This document shows positions 51,668 to 59,049 of a DNA stretch of 64,000 nt, piece by piece. Below the pieces are notes generated by a model, which was not told where the DNA came from, ran no database searches, and saw nothing but the letters and a program-made list of their open reading frames with translations. The DNA is from Verrucomicrobiota bacterium (GTDB lineage: Bacteria > Verrucomicrobiota > Verrucomicrobiia > Verrucomicrobiales > Akkermansiaceae). The stretch lies in NCBI GenBank assembly GCA_026397725.1, contig JAPLUI010000327.1, positions 1-64,000 on the forward strand. Direction: 5' to 3'. Within the stretch, counting starts at the first letter, position 1. Every line of letters begins with the position of its first letter. A program made the position numbers and the translations under genes.

Positions 51668-54130
51668 ATGCAAATACCAAAGGACAGGCCCCATTTGCGA
51701 ATTGCCTGCATCGGCGTCATATCACTCGTCCTTGCCACCTCCCTCAATGCCCAGCGGCACGTTTTCCCGCCCGGGTTCCTGGACCAGCAGACGCTTGGCA
51801 AGCCACCCGTCGCCTTGGCGGGGCGGGTCTGGTACCTGAAGTTCTCGTCCGACGGCCAAAGGCTCTTCGCCGTCGCGAACAAGGTCTACGACGTCGATTG
51901 GCGGAGGAAAATCCCACGGGTGATCTGGGAGGAGCATGACAACGAGACGATGATGCGCGCTTCTTTTTCTCCGGATGGCTCGTTGTTCGCCCGCTTGAAC
52001 AACGGAGACAAGATCGACCTTCACGAATCCAGCACCGGCAAAGTCCTTTACACCATCAAAAGGCAGGAACGGCTTACCGTTCTTCCCGGCTGGGCCCGCG
52101 ACAAGGATCTGATCGCCATTGCAGACCGCAAACAGATTCTCATCCATCACCCGAAAACCGGCGCACTCGTCAGGAAAATTTCCCAAGGGCAGACTGACAT
52201 CATGGCTGTCGCATTGTCCCCGGACGGCAAGCTCCTGGTGGCTGGCAACAACCGAGTGGATAAGAACCAGGAAGAGGGTTTCCTTCTCTATCATCTCGAC
52301 GGCGATGCCCCGCCCGTCCGGTTGCCGGGAAACGCGACGAGTGACCACTGCAGTGGTGCCGTGCTTTCATTCTCTCCCGATTCGAAAATCCTCGCGGTGT
52401 ATTGCTCCCTCGCGCGCAGTGAAACGCTCTACTTCTGGGATGTGGCGGAACACAAGCTCATCTATCAGCTTGGTGGCCGCGGCTACAATTTCATCGCCCA
52501 CTCGCCGGACGGTTCGCTGCTAGCCGCGGGTGGCCTCAACAACCTTGAAATCCTCGATGCGCGGACCGGTCGTGAGGTTTTCCGCCATCAGGGGGAAAGC
52601 GTCAACGAGCACATCTGGAGCGTCGCCTTTTCCCCTGATGGCAACACGCTCGCCACTGGCATTGAAGATCACATCAAGTTCTGGGACACACGCACTTGGA
52701 AGCAGATCGATCCCGATCCGAACTTGAGTGCTCCCCCCTCCGCCCTGGCGTTTTCGTCCGATGGTCGCCATCTCGTGACCGGATCTCTTGCCGGGGAAAT
52801 GGTGCTCTGGGATTGGGAGAAAAAGTCGGTGCTCTGGAAGAGTCCGTCGCCGCAGGGCCAATGGCCGATCAATGCCCTTTCCGTCGATCCATCGAACACC
52901 ATGATCGGCGTCCAGCAACAACCCCGGTACGGACGCGGACAAGTGCGCATCGTCGATTTCGCCACCGGAGAAATCCGCCGTTTCCTGTCACCGCCATCAC
53001 CCACTTTCGCGGAAATCCTGTTTCGATCCGATCAGAAAACGGCGCTTATCGCCACCGCCAACCAGATCCTCCAATGGGACGTCGTGGCCGACCGACTGAT
53101 CAAGGCCATCCCCGTTCCGTTCCTGCACCAAGCGCAGACTGCCGGGTCGTTTGAAATCCGCACGCTCCGCGCGGACCCGGCCGATCCCGATCTCATCTGG
53201 TGGACGGCCCAGTCACTTTTCGGTGCCATTCACCTCGAACGGAACACCGAGGCATGCACTTTCGAACTCAGCAAGGATTTCCGCATCTCCGCCCCGATTC
53301 CCCCGCGGGGGCATGAGTTCGTCAACATCGGCGACATGGTCTGGAACCTGCCAACCCGGCATCTGGTGAATCGGGCTAACAGTAGCAACCTGCCGTCGGT
53401 CCGCCATCCTTACGGCAATCTCCTGTTTATCGGCGGCTATCAGGGCAAGGTGCTCGTCTTCGATATCATGAGCCAGAGCGTCATCCGGGAGATCGACTTC
53501 GGTCCCGGAGAAATCAAGGCGCTCACTCTCACGCCCGATGGCAAGACCCTCGTCGCCGCCACCACCGGCGGGGTCCACTATGTTTCCCTAACGCCTGTCA
53601 ACCTGCCAGCCGGCACCACCTCCGCAACCCTGTGGCAGCTCATGGGCAGCGATGACCACTGGCAGGCCTGGCTCGCCGCATGGGCGCTCGCACGACAGTC
53701 CGATTTCATCCCATTTCTCACCAACCATCTAACACCCGCGGCACAACCCGCGCCCGCGGAACTCCGCCTGCTCCAGTCCCTGCTCACCGACGGCAGTGAC
53801 GAGGTCCGCCAGACCGCCGCCCGCAAGCTGCTCGATCTCGGGCACTCCATCACTCCGGAAACTTACGAGACCCTGCGCCAGGACGGCCTCCCCACCAAGC
53901 TTCCCGAGGGCCCTCCTCCGGGTTTCCCGGATTGCATCCCATCGGCGCCCGTACCGGTCCTCGTTCCTCTATCAGAACACCGGCGGGCGATGCGGGCGGT
54001 GATGATTCTGCAGGAAGACGCCACCGCTCCGGCCGTCCAGTTTCTCAAACTTCTGGCAGGCGGAGATCCCGGGTCCCCGGTCACCGTTGCCTGCCAAAAG
54101 GTCCTGGCTGCGCTGGCAATCCGCCAGTGA
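51668..54130 (+). CDS. Secreted WD40-repeat protein with HEAT-like C-terminus
   Basis: 820 residues; signal peptide about 12-32 (IACIGVISLVLATSLNAQ). WD40-type repeats cover most of the chain: WYLKFSSDGQRLFAVANKVY, RASFSPDGSLFARLNNGD, AVALSPDGKLLVAGNNRV, LSFSPDSKILAVYCSLARSE, IWSVAFSPDGNTLATGIED, ALAFSSDGRHLVTGSLAGEM and ALTLTPDGKTLVAATTGG. The last 170 residues are HEAT-like helices (WQLMGSDDHWQAWLAAWALA, SDEVRQTAARKLLDLGHSI). Such proteins are common in Verrucomicrobiota and Planctomycetes and probably serve as scaffolds; no enzyme motif is visible. It follows the PDZ/HEAT gene with a gap of about 155 bases. Confidence 0.75.
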   Translation: MQIPKDRPHLRIACIGVISLVLATSLNAQRHVFPPGFLDQQTLGKPPVALAGRVWYLKFSSDGQRLFAVANKVYDVDWRRKIPRVIWEEHDNETMMRASFSPDGSLFARLNNGDKIDLHESSTGKVLYTIKRQERLTVLPGWARDKDLIAIADRKQILIHHPKTGALVRKISQGQTDIMAVALSPDGKLLVAGNNRVDKNQEEGFLLYHLDGDAPPVRLPGNATSDHCSGAVLSFSPDSKILAVYCSLARSETLYFWDVAEHKLIYQLGGRGYNFIAHSPDGSLLAAGGLNNLEILDARTGREVFRHQGESVNEHIWSVAFSPDGNTLATGIEDHIKFWDTRTWKQIDPDPNLSAPPSALAFSSDGRHLVTGSLAGEMVLWDWEKKSVLWKSPSPQGQWPINALSVDPSNTMIGVQQQPRYGRGQVRIVDFATGEIRRFLSPPSPTFAEILFRSDQKTALIATANQILQWDVVADRLIKAIPVPFLHQAQTAGSFEIRTLRADPADPDLIWWTAQSLFGAIHLERNTEACTFELSKDFRISAPIPPRGHEFVNIGDMVWNLPTRHLVNRANSSNLPSVRHPYGNLLFIGGYQGKVLVFDIMSQSVIREIDFGPGEIKALTLTPDGKTLVAATTGGVHYVSLTPVNLPAGTTSATLWQLMGSDDHWQAWLAAWALARQSDFIPFLTNHLTPAAQPAPAELRLLQSLLTDGSDEVRQTAARKLLDLGHSITPETYETLRQDGLPTKLPEGPPPGFPDCIPSAPVPVLVPLSEHRRAMRAVMILQEDATAPAVQFLKLLAGGDPGSPVTVACQKVLAALAIRQ

Positions 54131-54181
54131 TTCTTGACCTGCTCTAAACCGTGGATTCGTATCCCTTTCCATCAACTGATC

Positions 54182-54265
54182 ATGACAACCCGCACCAAAC
54201 TCATCACCATCCTCCATGAAACCTCCAACATCCATCAACCAACCAACCACCACCACCACCTATGA
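54182..54265 (+). CDS. 27-residue upstream ORF, leader peptide or fossil start
   Basis: ATG 54182 to TGA 54263-54265, overlapping the ATG of the esterase gene by ATGA. The first residues MTTRTKLITIL resemble the signal peptide start of the DUF6288-like protein at 49074 (MTTRNHLITTL), so it may be the leftover 5' end of such a gene. It finishes with four His codons, and the overlap would couple its translation to the esterase, so a leader-peptide role is possible. Confidence 0.35.
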   Translation: MTTRTKLITILHETSNIHQPTNHHHHL

Positions 54266-55254
54266 CAAAACTAATCCGCTCCACCATTCTCCTGGCGCTC
54301 GCGTTGGGGGCCACCGCCTTGGGCACACCGATTCCGGCCAATGGCAAGCTGAAAATCTTCATCATGTCAGGGCAGTCGAACATGATCGGCTTCGGTCAAC
54401 TTGCGGGCAGCCCGGGGACCATGGAGACCTATCTCAAGAGCAAGCCCAAGGATTATGGTCACCTGGTCGATAAGGACGGCAAACCGCTTGTCCGCGACGA
54501 CGTGTGGATCGTGAACCTGTCCGACGAGAAGCAGCGGGCGCAGGGCTGGCTGACCACCGGTTACGGGGCGCCTGGAGGCCACATCGGGCCGGAGTATGGC
54601 TTTGGCTTCGTGGTCGGAGACGCCTACGAGGATCCGGTTTTGATCATCAAGTCGGCCTGGGGCGGCAAGTCGCTTTGTCATAACTTCCTGTCGCCGGGTT
54701 CGGAGGTCTATCCGAAACCTGAGAAAGACGGGGACAAGGGATTTCAATACGCGGAAGTCCTCCGGCACGTGAAGGAGATCACCGGCAACTTGAAGAAATG
54801 CTTCCCGGATTATTCGGGCAAGGGCTACGAGATTGTGGGTTTCGGATGGCATCAGGGTTGGAACGACCGGATCGACCAGAAGGCGGTGGATGCCTACGAA
54901 AAGAACATGGTCAACTTCGTGAAGGATATGAGAAAGGATCTGGGAATCGCGAAGCTGCCCTTCGTGATCGCCAATACCGGAATGGGCGGCTGGGACAATC
55001 CCCCACCATACAAGGCGAAAGTCGAGAAACTCATGGACGCGCAGCTTGCCCTGGCGGATCCGAAAAAGTATCCGGAGTTCAAGGGCAACGTCGCGGGCGT
55101 GGAAACCCGTGATTTCCAGCGCAAGCGGGAGGAGTCGCCATCCAAGCAGGATTACCACTGGCTTAGAAACTGGGAAACCTTGTATCTGATCGGCAAGTCC
55201 ATGGGCGACGCAATGCTTGGCCTCGAGTCCGGTGACACCACGACCTCCAAGTAG
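54262..55254 (+). CDS. SASA-family SGNH carbohydrate acetylesterase (CE6-like)
   Basis: 330 residues, signal peptide MTKLIRSTILLALALGATAL. The nucleophile is S39 in FIMSGQSNM; further blocks are IGPEYGFGFVVGDAYEDPVL, IKSAWGGKSLCHNF, GFGWHQGWND and PFVIANTGMGGWD. The last helix (DYHWLRNWETLYLIGKSMGD) supplies the catalytic His. The layout is that of small SASA/CE6 acetyl esterases that remove O-acetyl groups from plant or algal polysaccharides. The last 70 bases and the following spacer are duplicated at 61447-61570. Confidence 0.86.
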   Translation: MTKLIRSTILLALALGATALGTPIPANGKLKIFIMSGQSNMIGFGQLAGSPGTMETYLKSKPKDYGHLVDKDGKPLVRDDVWIVNLSDEKQRAQGWLTTGYGAPGGHIGPEYGFGFVVGDAYEDPVLIIKSAWGGKSLCHNFLSPGSEVYPKPEKDGDKGFQYAEVLRHVKEITGNLKKCFPDYSGKGYEIVGFGWHQGWNDRIDQKAVDAYEKNMVNFVKDMRKDLGIAKLPFVIANTGMGGWDNPPPYKAKVEKLMDAQLALADPKKYPEFKGNVAGVETRDFQRKREESPSKQDYHWLRNWETLYLIGKSMGDAMLGLESGDTTTSK

Positions 55255-55308
55255 GCCGCCCGGCCGGATCGGCTAACCAATCCACTCGCGTCATCGAATC
55301 ATGAAAAA
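55185..55308 (+). repeat. 124-base duplicated segment, copy at the esterase 3' end
   Basis: This stretch covers the last codons of the esterase gene (GKSMGDAMLGLESGD), its stop, the spacer and the first bases of the next signal peptide. It aligns over its full length without gaps with 61447-61570, including the shared piece TAGGCCGCCCGGCCGGATC. It marks an old duplication of the esterase end plus spacer. Confidence 0.75.
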
Positions 55309-55619
55309 ACACCGCCCTGCCTGGTTGTCCTTGGTCTGCCCGCCGCAGTTCAATCCGCAGTGGCGGGTGATCCCGGCACGACCCGGGGAGTGATTGATAT
55401 CAGCAAACTGTCACTCGGCACACCAGCGGCGGAACCAGCGGCCATGGACACTGCCAACATACCGGCGGCGGAAAAGACCGATGCCCACCGGTCGTGACAA
55501 TGTACACTTTACAGGGGCCGGCTATCTGACAGGCTGATCGCATACGCCCAGCCCTTGCTGGGCAAAGGCTTCGCTGAGGCCACGCTCGCCATGATGAAGC
55601 AGCAGCAGAAACGCCCGTG
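55301..55619 (+). pseudogene. Decayed secreted SGNH-type esterase
   Basis: An ATG at 55301 starts a short frame. One frame over, a signal-like stretch appears (CLVVLGLPAAVQSAVAGDPG), then ISKLSLGTPAAEPAAMDTAN. After a stop near 55497, DNVHFTGAGYLTG and LIAYAQPLLGKGFAEATLAM follow in two frames up to TGA 55617-55619. The D-x-x-H-F-T-xx-GY block is the usual end of SGNH/SASA esterases. Several frame breaks and the lack of the GQSN core show a dead gene. It explains the 443-base gap between the esterase and the sulfatase. Confidence 0.55.
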
Positions 55620-55697
55620 ATTCATCGTAAGATCGAAGCCATCCATCTCAAATACCGCCGCCGATCTGATTTCCAAACGCTTACAAAACACAAATAC

Positions 55698-57647
55698 ATG
55701 ACATCCAATTGTCGCATCCACCTGGTGCTATTCTTTGCGCTCGCTGTTTTCTTTTCGGGTCATTCCAGCGCCGCAGACCGTATGCCTAACTTCCTGTTCA
55801 TTTGCACGGACGATCATCGCTGGGACGCGATGGGCGTCGTGCAGCGTGAACAGGGCGAGCGGGCACGTTTTCCCATGGTTTACAAGGAACTGGGAGACGT
55901 GCCGACGTGCTTCGCCATCCGCACCACCACCCATAAACTCATAAAATACCCGAATCTCCCCGAGTTCACCGAAGTCTTCGACCTCACCGCCGACCCATAC
56001 GAAATCAAAAACCTGGTGTCGGACACCGCTCTAACATCAAAGCTCGATGCCGATCTGGGCCAGCTCATGAAAACGGTGAATTACACCGTGCCATCGAATG
56101 CAAACCAGGCCCGCCTGCCTGTTCCCACCAAGCCAAACGTCATCATCATCCTAGCCGACGATCTCGGCTATGGTGATGTGCAGTGTTACAACCGCGAGCG
56201 CGGGAAAATCGCCACGCCTCACCTTGACCGGCTCGCCTCGCAGGGGATGCGCTTCACCGACGCGCACACGTCCAGCGGCGTGTGCTCGCCGACACGCTAC
56301 TCGCTGCTCACGGGTCGCTATCATTGGCGGTCACGGCTGCAGCAGGGCATCGTGGATTATCTCGGATCACCGCTCATCCCACCAGGGCGGCTCACGCTCG
56401 CGGGCCTGCTCAAGCAGCACGGATACCGCACGGGTATCATAGGGAAATGGCATCTCGGCTGGAATATGCAGCTTACGGACGAGGAGCGCAAACTGCTCAA
56501 GAGCTACGGCGGAAAGCCAGTTGGCGGAAGGCAAGTCATCGGCGTGGCGACGGACGAGGACCGAACCGCATGGCGCACGATTTATTCGCGACAGCTTCGC
56601 GGCGGTCCGGTGACCCTCGGCTTCGATTCATACTTCGGCACCGATGTCCCGAACTGGCCCCCGTATTGTTTCATCGAGAATGACCGCACCATGGGCATCC
56701 CGAGCGAGCTGTTAGCCGCCGATGCGTTGCGGAAAAACCAAGCCAGCTTCCAAGGCCCTGCGCTGGCGGACTGGAAGCTGGAGAATGTGCTCCCGACGCT
56801 CGGCGACCGCGCGTGTGCGTTCATCGAGGACGCCGCGAAGAAGCCCGAGCCGTTCTTGCTCTACCTGCCGCTCACGGCTCCGCACACGCCCATCGCCGTG
56901 GCGGAGCAATGGCGCGGCAAGAGCGGACTGAACGACTATGCGGACTTCGTGATGCAGACCGACGCGACGGTCGCCCGTGTGCTCGTATCGTTAGAGAAAA
57001 GCGGTGCCGCCGACAAGACCCTGGTGATTTTCACCAGCGACAACGGCTGCGCTCCTTACGCCGGAGTGAAGGACCTGGAAGCCAAAGGCCATTTCCCAAG
57101 CGGCCCGCTGCGCGGCTACAAAGCGGACGCATGGGAAGGCGGGCACCGCGTGCCGTTCATCGTGCGCTGGCCTGGCATCGTGAAGCCCGCGACGCGCTGC
57201 GACGCGCTCGTGCAACAGACGGATATCATGGCCACGCTCGCAGAAACGCTCGGCGCGAAGCTCCCCGCCAACGTGGGCGAAGACAGCGTGAGCCTCATGC
57301 CGTTGCTCAAAGGCAGTGATAAACCCACGCGCGAATACGCCGTCAGCCACGCATCAAGCGGCCTGCCCGCGCTGCGGAAAGGCTCATGGAAAATCATCTT
57401 CGGTCAAATGGGAGGCGGCTTCGGGGGCGCACCCGGCGTGGCAGAATCCGGCCAGCTCTATGATCTTGCCGCCGACCTCGGAGAAACGAAAAACATCTGG
57501 TTAGATAAGCCCGAACTCGTCGCCGAACTAACAACCACGATGACCCGCCTTGTGACCGAAGGCCGCAGCACGCCCGGTGCGAAACAACAAAACGACGTGC
57601 CCGTGCGCTGGCAGCGATTCCTCCCGAGTTCTTCGCCAGCACAATAG
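55698..57647 (+). CDS. Chimeric sulfatase: deleted first sulfatase fused to a complete second one
   Basis: 649 residues from the ATG at 55698, signal peptide ending near AAD. Residues about 30-60 are the start of one sulfatase (MPNFLFICTDDHRWDAMGVV). They jump after ARFPMV to the end of a sulfatase (CFAIRTTTHKLIKYPNLPEF, FDLTADPYEIKNLVSD). At about 145 a second, full sulfatase begins (PNVIIILADDLGYGDVQCYN) with the formylglycine signature C196-S-P-T-R200, GIIGKWHLG, FTSDNGCAPYAG and EGGHRVPFIVRWPG. The second unit looks complete (about 500 residues) and may be active once its Cys is oxidised by a maturation enzyme, which is not in this window. The substrate is probably a sulfated polysaccharide. 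The fusion is in frame throughout. Confidence 0.82.
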   Translation: MTSNCRIHLVLFFALAVFFSGHSSAADRMPNFLFICTDDHRWDAMGVVQREQGERARFPMVYKELGDVPTCFAIRTTTHKLIKYPNLPEFTEVFDLTADPYEIKNLVSDTALTSKLDADLGQLMKTVNYTVPSNANQARLPVPTKPNVIIILADDLGYGDVQCYNRERGKIATPHLDRLASQGMRFTDAHTSSGVCSPTRYSLLTGRYHWRSRLQQGIVDYLGSPLIPPGRLTLAGLLKQHGYRTGIIGKWHLGWNMQLTDEERKLLKSYGGKPVGGRQVIGVATDEDRTAWRTIYSRQLRGGPVTLGFDSYFGTDVPNWPPYCFIENDRTMGIPSELLAADALRKNQASFQGPALADWKLENVLPTLGDRACAFIEDAAKKPEPFLLYLPLTAPHTPIAVAEQWRGKSGLNDYADFVMQTDATVARVLVSLEKSGAADKTLVIFTSDNGCAPYAGVKDLEAKGHFPSGPLRGYKADAWEGGHRVPFIVRWPGIVKPATRCDALVQQTDIMATLAETLGAKLPANVGEDSVSLMPLLKGSDKPTREYAVSHASSGLPALRKGSWKIIFGQMGGGFGGAPGVAESGQLYDLAADLGETKNIWLDKPELVAELTTTMTRLVTEGRSTPGAKQQNDVPVRWQRFLPSSSPAQ

Positions 57648-57648
57648 T

Positions 57649-57696
57649 CCGCATTTTCCCATGCCATGAGAATGCGGCCTCTCTTCTCACAAGAGG
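57649..57696. terminator. Two small hairpins behind the sulfatase gene
   Basis: CCGCATT (57649-57655) pairs with AATGCGG (57671-57677), and directly behind CCTCT pairs with AGAGG (to 57696). There is no T-run. The place, just after the stop at 57647 and before a 125-base spacer, suits transcript ending. Confidence 0.3.
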
Positions 57697-57822
57697 GGCT
57701 CGGACGGCCCGCCCGCGATCTCCATTGGCCAACGCGCGAGCCGCCCGTTCCCCGATTTTCCCGGCAGCCAGAGTGATAAGAACTGCTATCTCGATCCGTA
57801 TCGTCAAACATACTCCGTAATC

Positions 57823-59049
57823 ATGAAACCTACGCGCCTCCTCACCCATCGAGTTCTTCTCTTGCTTACATCACTCATCCTCGCGGTTCCGCTACAGGCG
57901 AAACCACTCCAGGTCTTCATCCTCGCCGGCCAGTCGAACATGGTAGGCCACGCCAAGGTCACCACCTTCGAGCACATCGGCATGGACCCGGCCACCAAGC
58001 CGATGCTGGCCGAAATGCAGAACCCCGACGGCAAGCCGAAAGTCTGCAAGCGGGTGTGGATCTCATCGCTCGGTAGCGCCGACACCGAACAGACGGGCAA
58101 GCTGACCACCGGCTTTGGCGCCAGCCAGAATGGTCCGAAGATCGGGCCGGAGTTCACGTTCGGCATTTACATGGAGCAGTTCACGGATGCGCCCATCCTG
58201 CTCATCAAGACCGCGTGGGGCGGCAAAAGCCTGAACACCGACTTCCGCCCGCCAAGCGCCGGTCCTTATGTGTTCAATGAGACACAGCTCGCTGGTTTCC
58301 AAAAGCAGGGCAAGGACATCGAGGCCATCAAAGCCGCCAAGGCGAAGGAAACGGGCGTGAACTACCGGCTCATGGTCGAGCATGTGAAATCGGTACTCGG
58401 CGACATCAAGCGCATCGTCCCGAGCTACGCTGCCGCAGAGGGTTACGAGCTGGCCGGTTTTGTCTGGTTCCAAGGCTGGAACGACCTCGTGGATGGCGGC
58501 ACCTATGCGAAACGCGACAAGCCCGGCGGCTACGATGCCTACAGTACAGCGATGGCGCACTTCATCCGCGATGTGCGCAAGGATCTGAACGCACCGAAAA
58601 TGCCATTTGTCATCGGCGTGCTCGGTGTCGGCGGGCCGACGGACAAATATGGTCCTGATCAGCAGCGCTACAAGGCGACCCATCAGATTTTCCGCGATGC
58701 GATGGCAGCCCCGGCGCAGTTGCCGGAGTTCAAGGGAAACGTCGCCGCGGTGCGGACCGAGAACTATTGGGACCTCGAACTGACCGCCGCAAAAGCGAAG
58801 GACAACGCCATCAAACAAAAGGCCAGGAAGCTCGCCGCCGAGGACAAATTGAAACCCGCAGAGGAGAAAACCACGCTGGAAAAACTCCGCCTGGATGGCC
58901 TCAGCGAACGCGAGCGCCTCGTGCTGGAAAAAGGCATATCCAACCTTGAGTTCCACTATCTCGGCCCGGCCAAAATCCTCGGAGGCATCGGCAAAGGACT
59001 TGCCGAAGCGATGGCGGAACTCAAACAACTCAAAAAAACAAAGCCATGA
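57823..59049 (+). CDS. SASA-family SGNH carbohydrate acetylesterase
   Basis: 408 residues, signal peptide MKPTRLLTHRVLLLLTSLIL to about residue 26. The nucleophile is S38 in FILAGQSNMVG; later blocks are GPKIGPEFTFGIYMEQFTDA, IKTAWGGKSLNTDFRPPSAG, GFVWFQGWNDLVDGGTY and PFVIGVLGVGGPTDKYG. A charged helical insert (AKAKDNAIKQKARKLAAEDK) precedes the His-bearing FHYLGPAKILGGIGKGLAEA. The family call is firm, the substrate open (acetylated sugars). The stop overlaps the next gene's start by ATGA (59046-59049), so it is translationally coupled to the PDZ/HEAT protein. Confidence 0.86.
   Translation: MKPTRLLTHRVLLLLTSLILAVPLQAKPLQVFILAGQSNMVGHAKVTTFEHIGMDPATKPMLAEMQNPDGKPKVCKRVWISSLGSADTEQTGKLTTGFGASQNGPKIGPEFTFGIYMEQFTDAPILLIKTAWGGKSLNTDFRPPSAGPYVFNETQLAGFQKQGKDIEAIKAAKAKETGVNYRLMVEHVKSVLGDIKRIVPSYAAAEGYELAGFVWFQGWNDLVDGGTYAKRDKPGGYDAYSTAMAHFIRDVRKDLNAPKMPFVIGVLGVGGPTDKYGPDQQRYKATHQIFRDAMAAPAQLPEFKGNVAAVRTENYWDLELTAAKAKDNAIKQKARKLAAEDKLKPAEEKTTLEKLRLDGLSERERLVLEKGISNLEFHYLGPAKILGGIGKGLAEAMAELKQLKKTKP

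Noticed and set aside
55301-55697. Genuine small gene between esterase and sulfatase
   Set aside because: Protein-like text changes frame several times and lacks the esterase core, so it is a remnant.
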